28,136 bases of DNA from SAR202 cluster bacterium AC-647-N09_OGT_505m. Its GTDB lineage: Bacteria > Chloroflexota > Dehalococcoidia > UBA2985. This document shows, piece by piece, positions 10,357 to 20,500 of this stretch. The notes beneath the pieces are model-generated. The model was not told the DNA's origin. It searched no databases and saw nothing but the letters and a program-made list of their open reading frames with translations. The DNA is taken from assembly GCA_009391225.1 (NCBI GenBank), contig VEXC01000014.1, positions 1 through 28,136 on the forward strand, read 5' to 3'. The translations under genes were made by a program, and so were the position numbers. Position 1 is the stretch's first letter. Each line of letters begins with the position of its first letter.

Positions 10357-11196
10357 CTAAAGTTGACGCTTCTGCCACGATACCAAGGCGGGTCGGAAAG
10401 GTGGTACGCCCCTAATCTTGAATCGGCCGTCCACCTCCTCAAGCATGTCTGTCAAGGCCTCCTCTAACCGCCACTCTCCATGGCTGCCTGGGGCCACCAA
10501 CAGACGAGGCCTCATCTGTTGCAAAGCCCGCTCTCGGCTCTCAAATCCCCGAGGCTCCTGGGGTGTCAGCATCTCCAAATCAGGGTATATGTCCATCTCC
10601 CAGAGAACCTGCATGAAATCTCTGAGGCACGGCAGCTTGAGGCGCTTCTGCCCATGGACTCTCGGCCATAGGGGATGAGCCTGGAATTGGGGTGGGTTCT
10701 CGTACAACACCACCAGAACCTTCTCCCTAGCATGAGCCTCTAGTTTGCGCACAAAGGGAACAATGTCCTTGACTGTGTAGAGCACCTGGACGCATAGGAC
10801 AATGTCCGCGGCTCCAATCTCTGCCTCTTCCCAACTGGATGGCACCAGGACTATATTGCCAATCTGTGCCCGTTGGGCCTCCTCGTCCAGAATCGAGCCC
10901 ATACTGGCCGAAGGTTCCACGGCCACAACTTGCTGGCATTGCAGCGAGAAGGGCAATGCAAGTCTTCCTCCACCGGCACCAACGTCAATAACGGTATGAC
11001 GTAGCTCCACCTCCTGCAGGAGTCGTTGCACCACGGGGTCGTCGGTACGCGAAGGCTCTGGCCTGAAGCGCTCTGCGAAAGACTCCCAAAAGTCTTCAGG
11101 TTCCTGGGTCTTCCCTCGGGCCCACTCAGACTGGGCGTGCTCAGCCTCCACCATCATGCGCCAGCGCTGACATTCCAAAAGGTTTCCTTGATTCAT
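10357..11196 (-). CDS. Class I SAM-dependent methyltransferase
   Basis: The 279-residue protein has a Rossmann-type methyltransferase core. Motif I, VIDVGAGGGRLALP, is at residues 69-82, and the acidic residue at the end of strand 2 is E94 in VAVEPSASM. A motif IV-like segment AADIVLCVQVLYTV follows near 130-143. About 60 N-terminal residues before the core resemble those of small-molecule methyltransferases. The substrate cannot be told from sequence. ATG at 11196 has GGAGG four bases upstream. It is the last gene of a three-gene operon, 47 bases after the ATP-grasp gene. No truncation is seen. Confidence 0.82.
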   Translation of the reverse strand: MNQGNLLECQRWRMMVEAEHAQSEWARGKTQEPEDFWESFAERFRPEPSRTDDPVVQRLLQEVELRHTVIDVGAGGGRLALPFSLQCQQVVAVEPSASMGSILDEEAQRAQIGNIVLVPSSWEEAEIGAADIVLCVQVLYTVKDIVPFVRKLEAHAREKVLVVLYENPPQFQAHPLWPRVHGQKRLKLPCLRDFMQVLWEMDIYPDLEMLTPQEPRGFESRERALQQMRPRLLVAPGSHGEWRLEEALTDMLEEVDGRFKIRGVPPFRPALVSWQKRQL

Positions 11197-11243
11197 TGCA
11201 CCTCCAGGCTAGTGCCCTATCACCTAAATGATGGATACTAAGT

Positions 11244-12227
11244 TCATGCTCTCCGAGGGCGGACGCCCTCCAGACCTGTTATAGGCCGCGATTGCAGAAT
11301 GTAAAACTGCTTACCATCGAACCCCCACTCAATGTCCTGGGGAGCAAGGTAGTAATTCTCAATAATCAGAGCCAGGCCGTACAAATCAGATAACTGACCA
11401 TCACTTAAAGAGGATTGGCCCCGCTGGTCCACCGGAACAGAGACCTCCCTGGTTCCTGAACCCTCTAAGGATTCGACCAGGACAGCTTTATGGGATATGG
11501 TTCGAGACTTGATATCCCCGGACACCTTATCTATCACATAAGTGTCCGGGACCACGGAGCCCATTACCACACTCTCGCCCAATCCCCAGCTGGAGTTGAC
11601 AAGGGTCTCCGAAAGGTCACCTGAAATCGGGTTGGCGGAAAATAGAACCCCTGCGGAGATGGAGGGCACCATCTGCTGCACCACAACAGCCATGAAGCTC
11701 TGGAGAATGTCAATCCCATTGGTGTTTCGGTAATGAACCGAGTGTACGTTCCACAAGGAGGCCCAACAACGTTTCACATACTCAATCAGGTCCCTCTCAC
11801 CTTTTATATTCAAGTAGGAGTCGTGCTGACCGGCAAAGCTGGCCCACGGCATGTCCTCTGCAGTAGCAGAAGACCGCACAGCCACCGAAAGCTCCTGGCA
11901 ACCAGTCACGCCACGCAGGTCTCTGTATGCAACCTCTATCTCACTTTTTATGTCCTGTGGCATATCGGCTAGTAGAAACAGTCTTTGTAGCTCAGCCGAT
12001 TGTGCTGCTGTCTCCTGCACGTCTCCTTTGCCTAATTCGTCGAGGAACCGCTCCACGACCTCACCAACATCGTTACTGGCCATGAACTTTTTGTACGCCT
12101 GAAGGCTTACACAGAATCCGGGAGCAACAAGCACCCCCAACCGAGCAAGCCTAGACAGATTGGCACCCTTTCCACCCACTATCTCTTCCTGGTCGCCGCC
12201 GATTTCACCCAACCAGTGAATATACAC
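11244..12227 (-). CDS. Stand-alone PEP/pyruvate-binding (PPDK N-terminal, ATP-grasp) domain protein
   Basis: This 327-residue protein corresponds to the ATP-binding domain of PEP synthase and pyruvate phosphate dikinase. It has GGKGANLSRLARLGVLVAPG near residues 18-37, then AVRSSATAEDMP, then VVQQMVPSISAGVLFSANP and a late QDIEWGFDG. It ends with FYILQSRPIT, the standard end of that domain. Full-length family members (about 800 residues or more) continue into a phospho-His swivel domain and a PEP-binding barrel. Both are absent here and in the neighbouring genes. It could work with partners encoded elsewhere or have a changed role, such as phosphorylating a small molecule as rifampicin phosphotransferase does. 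The start is GTG with GGAGTAG upstream, and the gene begins 15 bases after the dehydrogenase stop. Confidence 0.85.
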   Translation of the reverse strand: MYIHWLGEIGGDQEEIVGGKGANLSRLARLGVLVAPGFCVSLQAYKKFMASNDVGEVVERFLDELGKGDVQETAAQSAELQRLFLLADMPQDIKSEIEVAYRDLRGVTGCQELSVAVRSSATAEDMPWASFAGQHDSYLNIKGERDLIEYVKRCWASLWNVHSVHYRNTNGIDILQSFMAVVVQQMVPSISAGVLFSANPISGDLSETLVNSSWGLGESVVMGSVVPDTYVIDKVSGDIKSRTISHKAVLVESLEGSGTREVSVPVDQRGQSSLSDGQLSDLYGLALIIENYYLAPQDIEWGFDGKQFYILQSRPITGLEGVRPRRA

Positions 12228-12242
12228 GTTGGAACTACTCCC

Positions 12243-13277
12243 CTAAGGTCCCTGGATAACCAGTTTGCCATAGAAGTCTCGGCTCTCCATCACCTGGTGC
12301 GCCTTGGCTACATCCTGAAGAGAAAAGACCGAGCCCACCACTCCACAGAGCTCGCCCCGGTTGATGACGCTCATCATCTCGCCAAAAGAACGCCGAGAGC
12401 GACCCCCACTACCCATCAATGTAAGTGGCCTGCCTGTTAGAATAGACAGGTCCATGCTGGTCTGGGCACCCGAGGTGGTGCCGGTTATGACCAGCCTTCC
12501 ACCCTCTCTCAGGCTGAGCAGATTCTGCTCCCAAACCGCCGCACCCACCACATCCAATATCATATCCGCTCCATGTCCATCGGAAAGCTCCTTCACCTTC
12601 TGGCTGAACTCTGGGACGTTGCGATAGTTGATACCCTCATCTGCGCCCAGATCCTGGGCCTTGGACACCTTATCATCTGACCCAGCCGTTGTGATTACCC
12701 TGGCCCCGATACGCTTTGCTATCTGGATACCCGCGCTGCCAACCCCGCTGCCACCAGCCTGAATCAGGATAGTCTCCCACGGCTGAAGCTGGCCCCGCAC
12801 CATAAGGCAATGCCACGCAGTGTGAAAAGCCAGAGGAATTGCAGCCGCTTCCTCAAAGGACATCGACTGGCGAAACTTGTACACGTTTATGGCCGGCACA
12901 TTGCAGTACTCCGCGTGACCACCGTCCACGTCTACCCCAACGCGAAGTTGGTTACGGCAATACTGATCCTGTCCAAGAAGACAAGGGCCACAAGAATCAC
13001 ACTTCAGCCGGTTGTCCACCAGTACCCGATCCCCTTTCTCAAATCCTGTGACTCCGGGGCCCACCAGGGCTATTTCCCCAGCCATGTCACAGCCCAGAAT
13101 TCTAGGAAGATCCCTGGGAACCCTTCCTCTACCAGAGCGAAGGCCCAAGTCCAGATGGTTTAGGGCGCTGGCCCTCACCCGCAGGACAACCTCACCTTGA
13201 CCAGGCGAAGGATCTGGTCGGTCGCCATAAATCAGCTTATCGACATCGCCAAACTCAGAGATATAAACTGCCTTCAA
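12243..13277 (-). CDS. Medium-chain dehydrogenase/reductase with structural-zinc lobe
   Basis: The protein is 344 residues from a TTG at 13277. The upstream extension is rejected because AAGGAGG sits six bases before this TTG and the family's usual KAVYI start follows at once. The N-terminal GroES-like domain carries the structural zinc Cys at 93, 96, 99 and 107 (KCDSCGPCLLGQDQYC). The usual catalytic zinc Cys near position 40 is Asn (SALNHLDLG), and the GHE motif is GCD, so catalytic zinc is probably absent, as in quinone-oxidoreductase-like members. The NAD(P)-binding motif AGGSGVGS is at 174-181. The expected reaction is NAD(P)H-dependent reduction of an activated double bond, quinone or carbonyl, with substrate unknown. 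It leads the three-gene operon and diverges from rpoB. Confidence 0.88.
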   Translation of the reverse strand: MKAVYISEFGDVDKLIYGDRPDPSPGQGEVVLRVRASALNHLDLGLRSGRGRVPRDLPRILGCDMAGEIALVGPGVTGFEKGDRVLVDNRLKCDSCGPCLLGQDQYCRNQLRVGVDVDGGHAEYCNVPAINVYKFRQSMSFEEAAAIPLAFHTAWHCLMVRGQLQPWETILIQAGGSGVGSAGIQIAKRIGARVITTAGSDDKVSKAQDLGADEGINYRNVPEFSQKVKELSDGHGADMILDVVGAAVWEQNLLSLREGGRLVITGTTSGAQTSMDLSILTGRPLTLMGSGGRSRRSFGEMMSVINRGELCGVVGSVFSLQDVAKAHQVMESRDFYGKLVIQGP

Positions 13278-13312
13278 TGGATTCCTCCTTACAGCCAAAG
13301 ACTTACCCCAAG

Positions 13313-13342
13313 AATATAATGAGGCGCAGTGATGGCAGTCGA
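13313..13342 (-). promoter_or_regulatory. Possible promoter of the dehydrogenase operon
   Basis: On the minus strand TCGACT (13337-13342) and TATATT (13313-13318) are 18 bases apart. The implied leader is about 30 bases before the TTG start. The -35 box is weak (four of six) and the -10 box is good. Confidence 0.45.
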
Positions 13343-13571
13343 TGGGAGTAGAGTATACTACCCAATTTCCGCAAGAGGCAACGAATGAAGCAACCCTCGC
13401 AATCAGTGTACTCATCTATTATGATCTATGAAGGGCGACACTGGTAGAGTCTCATCATGCGAAACACAGGAGCAGGTGTGTCGGAAGCCACATGCCTGGC
13501 TCTTGTCCCTGAAATCCCACTGACAGCCAAGTAGCGGCTGAAGTGATTGGATTTGGAAGTAGTACACGGGA

Positions 13572-13600
13572 TTGACATCTGCTACACTAAGGGGTACACT
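13572..13600 (+). promoter_or_regulatory. Strong sigma-70 promoter of rpoBC
   Basis: A perfect TTGACA (13572-13577), a 17-base spacer and TACACT (13595-13600) precede rpoB. Transcription would begin near 13607, giving a 5' leader of about 115 bases. The region 13343-13571 before it holds nothing else I can support. In particular, rplJ and rplL, which often precede rpoB, are not there. Confidence 0.75.
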
Positions 13601-13721
13601 GCGTTGCTGCCAGTTTATGTCCCAGAGTATTTTCTCTATTTTCCCCGGTGCGACTTCTCAGTTGCAGATTCCGCGCGTCTAATAGATTCTATTCTAATTC
13701 CGTCCAGGAGCGTGATTCACG

Positions 13722-16700
13722 ATGGCATCTTTGGCTGTAAACCCTACTCAGAATATCGGCACATACATTCCTCAGAAATCCTATGCGAAAATACCAGAGG
13801 TGTTGGATGTCCCAAATCTAATACAGCTACAGATTGCTTCCTTTAAGTGGTTCATGGGCGATTGTCTGAGCTCCTTATTCCAGGAGGTATCGCCCATTAA
13901 GGATTTCACCGGTGGTAGGTTTGAGTTGTCATTCCTTGACCACGAGTTTCAAGAGCCCAAGTATTCCGAGGAAGAGTGCCGTGCAAGGGAGATAACCTAT
14001 GCAGCCCCCCTGTACATTACGGCACGCCTTGATATCATGGAAACCGGAGAGCGGGCGCAGCAGAGGGTGTTCATAGGTGATATACCAATGATGTCATCCC
14101 AAGGCACCTTCATCATCAACGGCGCCGAAAGGGTGGTGGTCAGCCAATTGGTGAGGTCTCCCGGAGTCTACTTGACACTGGAAAGGGACGTTGCCAGTGA
14201 CAGGAACCTGTGCTCTGGCAAGTTGATTCCATATAGGGGTGCATGGCTGGAGTTTGAGACAAGCAACAAAGATGTTCTTTCAGTAAAAGTGGACCGTAAG
14301 CGAAAGGCACCCATCACCACTCTTCTTCGGGCCCTAGGTCTAGTAAGCGAGGAGGAGTTGCTAACCCTGTTCCAAGACGTTGACAACGACCCTCAGCACC
14401 AGTACATGAAATCTACCCTGGAGCGGGATACCCAAGTCCGGGACCAAGATGAGGCTCTTCTGGAGTTCTATCGTCGTCTCAGGCCAGGTGAGCCCCCCAA
14501 TGTGGAGAACGCTAGAAACCTTATGGAGAACCTGTTCTTCAACCCTCGCCGATACGATTTGGGCAGGGTGGGACGGCATAAACTGAATCGCAGGCTGGGT
14601 CTTGACCTCGGCACTGATAGGCAAAACCTAACCAAGGAAGACCTGATAGCCGTAGTCAGACTGATGATTCAGATAAACAACGGCCAAGCCAACTCCGATG
14701 ATATAGACCACCTGGGAAACAGAAGAATAAGAGCGGTCGGAGAGCTCCTTCAGAATCAGTTACGTGTGGGATTCCTGCGCATGGAGCGCGTTATCCGTGA
14801 GAGGATGACCACCCAGCCAGACCCCTCGGCGGTTACTGCTGCGTCCCTGATAAATGTTCGCCCTGTTGTAGCAGCGGTGAGAGAGTTCTTTGGCGGCTCC
14901 CAGCTATCCCAGTTCATGGACCAGACCAACCCACTGGCCGAGCTTACCCATAAACGGCGTCTCTCTGCACTGGGACCTGGCGGTCTCTCTCGAGAGAGAG
15001 CGGGGTTCGACGTCAGAGACGTCCATCACTCTCACTACGGCCGCATCTGCCCCATCGAGACCCCAGAGGGCCCAAACATCGGTCTTTTGGGTTCCCTAGC
15101 CACCTACGCCAGAACCAATGACTTTGGCTTCATAGAGACTCCTTACCGCAGGATACTGTGGGAAGTACCGAATACATACCCGGGTTTACAAGGTCACATA
15201 ATTACCGAGGCTGTGGTAGATGATCAGGGCAAGGTGGTAGCCAGAAAAGGCCAATTGGTATCAGCAGCTGGGGCGAAGCGCCTTGCTGTCCTTCCACCAT
15301 GCACCATTAAGGTAAAGCCCTTTGCGTCGGCAGACCCCAATGACATTGTTTACCTAGCTGCCGACGAGGAAGAACTGTACCCCATCGCCCAGGCCAACTC
15401 TCCCCTGGACAAAAAGAACCAGTTTGTCACCGATAGGGTAGAAGTACGACGGGGTGAAGTTTTCTCCCTTGAGCCGCCAGAAAACGTATCCTACATGGAC
15501 ATTTCACCCATACAGATTGTGAGTGTGTCCGCGGCTTTAATCCCCTTCCTGGAGCACGATGACGCTAACAGAGCACTTATGGGTTCTAATATGCAACGCC
15601 AGGCGGTACCACTCGTTCGTACCGAGGCTCCATTGGTGGGCACTGGAATGGAGTGGAGAGTGGCGATGGACAGCGGCCAAGTGGTCATATCCCGCACCTC
15701 CGGTGTGGTCACCAGTGTCTCTGGAAATGCCATAGAGATTACGGATGTGGATGGGAATAAACATAGGTATCCTCTACGCAAGTTCCTACGAAGCAATCAG
15801 GGGACCTGCATCACCCAGCGCTCCATAGTCACCAAAGGGGACGTGGTAAAGGCCGGGCAGCCCCTGGCAGATAGTTCCTCGACGGACAACGGGGAACTGG
15901 CCCTGGGCCAGAACGTCCTAGTGGCCTTCATGAGCTGGGAAGGATTCAACTTCGAGGACGCCATCATAGTAAATGAAGACCTACTACGAAAGGACAAGTT
16001 CACCTCTATCCATATAGAAAAATACGAGGTGGAGGCCAGAGACACTAAACTGGGTGCCGAAGAGATTACCCGCGACATCTCCAACGTGGGGGAAGATGGT
16101 CTACGAAACCTAGACGAGTATGGGGTTATCTACCCAGGTGCCGAGGTGGGCCCAGGGGACATCCTGGTTGGCAAGATTACTCCTAAGGGTGAGACAGAGC
16201 TCACCGCGGAGGAAAAACTACTTCGGGCCATATTTGGAGAGAAGGCCAGGGATGTGAAAGACACATCCCTAAAGGTTCCCCACGGGGAAAGAGGCAAGGT
16301 GATAGATGTGAAGGTCCTCTCTCGAGCAAATAAAGAGGAGCTACCACCTGGGGTAAACACCCTGGTACGAGTGTGGATAGCCCAGACCCGTAAGATAGCA
16401 GAGGGGGATAAGATGGCGGGGCGTCACGGTAACAAGGGTGTCATCTCCCGGGTACTGCCCTCGGCAGATATGCCCTACCTCGCCGACGGGACCCCAATGG
16501 ACATCATCCTAAATCCAATAGGAGTGCCCTCCAGAATGAACCTGGGCCAATTGCTGGAAACCCATCTTGGTATGGCTGCCCATGGCCTGGGTATTAGGGT
16601 AGTGAGCCCCGTCTTTGACGGAGCGGAAGATATCTCTATTGAAGACGCTCTGGCCAGAGCGTGGATGATTGACCAATCTGGTGCCAAGGAAACCAACTCG

Positions 16701-17534
16701 GAAAATGACAACACACATATTGACATGAAGATTGTGGAGGGGTGGCTGACCCAACAGGGGTACGACCCAGAAAAAGTCCTGAGCGATGCCCATCCCGGCG
16801 AGGCCCGAAATGCCTGCCTCAAGATTTGGCTCACGGGAGAAGCTGGAGTCGACATCAAGGAAATGTCCGATGAGGACATGTTCCGTGTGGCCATTCGGCT
16901 GAGCAAGGAGACTGGTAAATCGGCGCCCATCCTGGGCAAGAGCATACTGTACGATGGACTTTCAGGTGAGCCCTTCTACCAGCCCATAACTGTGGGTTAC
17001 ATATACATGATGAAGCTCATCCACTTGGTAGAGGACAAAATCCACGCCAGATCCACAGGCCCATACTCACTTATAACCCAACAACCCCTAGGAGGCAAGG
17101 CACAGTTCGGAGGACAGCGATTCGGAGAGATGGAGGTGTGGGCTCTGGAGGCCTATAGCGCCGCCTACAACCTACAGGAAATGCTTACCGTTAAGTCCGA
17201 TGATGTAATCGGACGAGTCAAGACCTACGAGGCCATCGTTAAGGGGGAGGACGTGGTACAGCCAGGAGTACCTGAGTCTTTCCATGTGCTGGTAAAGGAG
17301 CTCCAGAGCCTAGGTCTCTCTGTGGATCTGCTGCATGACGAAGATGGCCAGCCCATGCTACAGGATATTACGGAGCCAATTACCGTTGAGGGTGAAATCA
17401 TAGCCGACCTAGACCTAGAGCTAGGTCTAGACCTAGACCTAGACCTAGACCTAGGCCTAGGCCTGGGCATAGACGAAGTAGAAGTAACAGACGAAACAGA
17501 TGGATTGGAGGATGCCCCAAACCATGGAATTTAA
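13722..17534 (+). CDS. rpoB: DNA-directed RNA polymerase beta subunit
   Basis: The 1270-residue protein is a full-length beta subunit, part of the alpha2-beta-beta'-omega core. Landmarks in order include [20 protein letters not shown] near 135-155, the rifampicin-site region [15 protein letters not shown] with [13 protein letters not shown] near 390-425, and [14 protein letters not shown] soon after. [17 protein letters not shown] follows near 900, and the C-terminal [20 protein letters not shown] near 1125. The usual rifampicin contacts (Asp of FMDQ, His of THKRR, Ser of RRLSALG) are all present, so the enzyme should be sensitive. After the conserved C-terminus comes an acidic Asp-Leu/Gly-Leu repeat tail. 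ATG at 13722 has AGGAG 11 bases upstream. The gene overlaps rpoC by 11 bases. Confidence 0.98.
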   Translation: MASLAVNPTQNIGTYIPQKSYAKIPEVLDVPNLIQLQIASFKWFMGDCLSSLFQEVSPIKDFTGGRFELSFLDHEFQEPKYSEEECRAREITYAAPLYITARLDIMETGERAQQRVFIGDIPMMSSQGTFIINGAERVVVSQLVRSPGVYLTLERDVASDRNLCSGKLIPYRGAWLEFETSNKDVLSVKVDRKRKAPITTLLRALGLVSEEELLTLFQDVDNDPQHQYMKSTLERDTQVRDQDEALLEFYRRLRPGEPPNVENARNLMENLFFNPRRYDLGRVGRHKLNRRLGLDLGTDRQNLTKEDLIAVVRLMIQINNGQANSDDIDHLGNRRIRAVGELLQNQLRVGFLRMERVIRERMTTQPDPSAVTAASLINVRPVVAAVREFFGGSQLSQFMDQTNPLAELTHKRRLSALGPGGLSRERAGFDVRDVHHSHYGRICPIETPEGPNIGLLGSLATYARTNDFGFIETPYRRILWEVPNTYPGLQGHIITEAVVDDQGKVVARKGQLVSAAGAKRLAVLPPCTIKVKPFASADPNDIVYLAADEEELYPIAQANSPLDKKNQFVTDRVEVRRGEVFSLEPPENVSYMDISPIQIVSVSAALIPFLEHDDANRALMGSNMQRQAVPLVRTEAPLVGTGMEWRVAMDSGQVVISRTSGVVTSVSGNAIEITDVDGNKHRYPLRKFLRSNQGTCITQRSIVTKGDVVKAGQPLADSSSTDNGELALGQNVLVAFMSWEGFNFEDAIIVNEDLLRKDKFTSIHIEKYEVEARDTKLGAEEITRDISNVGEDGLRNLDEYGVIYPGAEVGPGDILVGKITPKGETELTAEEKLLRAIFGEKARDVKDTSLKVPHGERGKVIDVKVLSRANKEELPPGVNTLVRVWIAQTRKIAEGDKMAGRHGNKGVISRVLPSADMPYLADGTPMDIILNPIGVPSRMNLGQLLETHLGMAAHGLGIRVVSPVFDGAEDISIEDALARAWMIDQSGAKETNSENDNTHIDMKIVEGWLTQQGYDPEKVLSDAHPGEARNACLKIWLTGEAGVDIKEMSDEDMFRVAIRLSKETGKSAPILGKSILYDGLSGEPFYQPITVGYIYMMKLIHLVEDKIHARSTGPYSLITQQPLGGKAQFGGQRFGEMEVWALEAYSAAYNLQEMLTVKSDDVIGRVKTYEAIVKGEDVVQPGVPESFHVLVKELQSLGLSVDLLHDEDGQPMLQDITEPITVEGEIIADLDLELGLDLDLDLDLGLGLGIDEVEVTDETDGLEDAPNHGI
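17406..17468 (+). repeat. Hexanucleotide tandem repeat in the 3' end of rpoB
   Basis: About ten in-frame six-base units of the type GACCTA, GGTCTA and GGCCTA encode alternating Asp/Glu/Gly-Leu pairs. Four consecutive units at 17430-17453 are identical. The region is very rich in CTAG. Unit changes would keep the reading frame, so length variation between strains is expected. Confidence 0.9.
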
Positions 17535-20500
17535 CGCTATTCGCATCTCCATTGCTGCCCCGGAGCAGGTCAAAAACTGGTCCTACGGAGAGGTAACCAA
17601 GCCTGAGACCATTAACTACCGTACCCTCCGGCCTGAAAAGGACGGGCTTTTCTGCGAGCGTATCTTTGGTCCCACCAAGGACTGGGAGTGCTTCTGTGGG
17701 AAATATAAGAAAATCCGATATAAGGGAGTTATTTGTGATAGGTGTGGGGTCGAAGTGGCTCGATCCAAGGTCAGACGAGAACGAATGGCTCATATCCAAC
17801 TCGCCGCTCCTGTAGCCCACGTCTGGTTCTCCAAGGGAATACCCAGCCGATTGGGGCTCCTATTGGATCTCTCTCCTAGAAACCTGGAGAGAGTTCTGTA
17901 CTTCGCCAAGTACATCATCACTCAGATAGACGAGGACAAGCGCTCCAACCTTATCCAGTCCCTCAATGAATCCCTAAACCGTGGAGTCGTGAGAAATGGC
18001 CATCCTGAGTCTCAGCTTTTGGAGGAGACCGACGGGACTACCCAGGAGAGCCAGAATCTGTCGGATGGGGATGAAGGAAACACCAATGGTGTGCAGCCCG
18101 ACTTGGAAGTGGATAACGGTCCAAGCCAAAAAGAAATCCAGGCCCAGATAGATGCATTGGAAGACTTACGGCCTATGCAACTCCTGACAGAAGCAAACTA
18201 CCGGGAGTTGAGAGACAAGTACAGCGACATTTTCAAGGCAGGCATGGGAGCGGAGGGTATACTAGCTATTCTGCAGAAGATGGACCTTGAAACCCTTAAA
18301 CTCCATCTTCAGGAGGACATAGTCTCAACATCCGGGCAGCGCCGCAAGAAAGCAATCAAACGCCTGCGCGTGGTAGAGTCCCTCATCAAGAGTGGCAACG
18401 AACCACAGTGGATGATTCTTTCTATGTTGCCTGTGCTGCCACCAGACCTTAGGCCAATGGTGCAACTGGATGGAGGACGATTCGCTACCAGTGACCTCAA
18501 CGACCTCTACAGAAGAGTCATCAACCGCAACAACAGACTGAAGCGTCTACTGGACCTAGGGGCCCCCGAAATCATAGTGCGCAACGAGAAGCGGATGCTT
18601 CAGGAAGCTGTGGACGCCCTAATAGATAACGGGCGGGTGGGTAAGGCAATCTCTGGAAGCCATAACCACAAGCTCAAGTCTCTTGCAGACCTCCTCCGAG
18701 GCAAGCAGGGAAGGTTCCGTCAGAACCTGCTGGGCAAGAGGGTGGACTACAGTGGACGCTCCGTGATTGTAGTGGGGCCGAATCTAGCACTCAACCAGTG
18801 TGGCCTTCCCAAGAGAATGGCGCTAGAGCTATTCAAGCCCTTTGTGATGAACCGCCTGATTTTGGACGGCCATGTCCACAACATCAAAGGGGCCAAACGC
18901 ATGGTGGAGCGAGTAAGGCCAGAGGTGTGGGATATTCTGGAGGAGGTGATAGCCAAGAGGCCTGTGCTCCTGAATCGCGCGCCCACTCTGCATCGCCTGG
19001 GAATTCAAGCATTTGAGCCAGTTCTGGTGGAAGGCAGTGCCATCAAGATTCACCCACTGGTTTGCACAGCCTTTAATGCAGACTTCGATGGCGACCAGAT
19101 GGCGGTCCACGTGCCCCTGTCCAAGGAGGCGGTGCAAGAGGCCAGGCAGCTCATGCTGAGTACTCAGAACATGCTCTCACCTAGTTCTGGAGAACCAATT
19201 GTAGCTCCCACCCTGGACATGGTGTTCGGCTGCTACTATCTAACTACTGAAGTGCCCAATGACGATATGGAAGACTATCTAAAGGCATTGGCTGACGCAC
19301 TCTCTAACGAAGTCTCACTGACTACTGAAGTCCACAATGACGATGTGGAAGACTATCTAACTAACGGAGTCTCAAGTGGAAACGTAGAGGCTCTCAAATT
19401 CAACGATCCTGACGAGGCGAAAACGGCTTATGAGCATGGATTGGTCGACCTGAGAGCGTCTGTCTTGATAAAACAGTCAAACAATGGTTCGGGAACGTCC
19501 TGGTTCAAGACCACCGTAGGTCGCATCATAAGTGCCAAGGTACAGTCTCTCAAGTTCAATGACCTTAACGAGGCAAGAATGGCCTATGAGAATCGCGAGG
19601 TGGACCTGAGGGCAGGGGTCTTGATAAAGCAGTCCGACAACGACACGGGAACAAGCTGGTTACAGACCACTGTGGGTCGCATCATCTTCAACGAGGTCTT
19701 GCCGGAGAGCCTGAGCTTCCGCAACGAGATAATGGATAAGAATCTCCTCAAGGATATAGCCGCTGAGTGCTACCGTACCCAGGGAAACAAGACGACCGCA
19801 GAAGTGCTAGATAAGATTAAGAGCTTGGGCTTCTACTACGCCGGCCAATCTGGTACGACTATTGCTATTAATGACATCGAAGTTCCTGCTCAGAAGACCG
19901 CGTTGATAGAAAGCGCCACCGGCAAAATCGATGGTCTTGAAGAGCAGTTCCAACGGGGACTCATTACCGAAGAGGAGCGATACAACACGGCTGTACGCAT
20001 CTGGACAGATACCAGCGACCAGATGACCAAGGTTATTGAGGAACACCTACCCACCTACGGCGGTGTATATCTCATGGCCATTTCTGGAGCCAAGGGGAAT
20101 ATAGCCCAGATAAAGCAGATGGCAGGTATGCGCGGCCTGATGAGCAATCCACGGGGCCGCATCATAGAGCTACCAATCAAGTCCAGCTTCCGAGAAGGGC
20201 TTAGCGTTCTAGAGTACTTCATCTCAACCCACGGAGCACGCAAGGGGTTGGCAGATACAGCGCTGCGAACAGCGGATAGCGGCTATCTCACTCGACGGCT
20301 GATTGACGTCTCCCAGGAAGTTATTATCCTAGAGCACGATTGCGGCACCACCATGGGCATAACCATTGAAGCCCACCACAATAATCCTCTGGTGTCCCCT
20401 TTCGCCTCCCGTATCCTGGGACGCACCGCCGCCAGTGCTGTAGCAGACCCCTCTACTGGCGAAATCATCCTGGAGCGCGATGAAGAGATAACTGAGGATA

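Noticed and set aside
13278..13415. 46-residue N-terminal extension of the dehydrogenase
   Set aside because: It has no family match, a strong Shine-Dalgarno precedes the TTG at 13277, and the family start follows that codon. A possible promoter also lies in the extension.
16475..16945. Long minus-strand frame of 156 codons inside rpoB
   Set aside because: It is the antisense shadow of a strongly conserved coding region, and the sense strand is unquestionably rpoB.
17398..17820. Minus-strand frame with alternating Gly-Leu residues
   Set aside because: It is the antisense reading of the rpoB hexanucleotide repeat and the start of rpoC.
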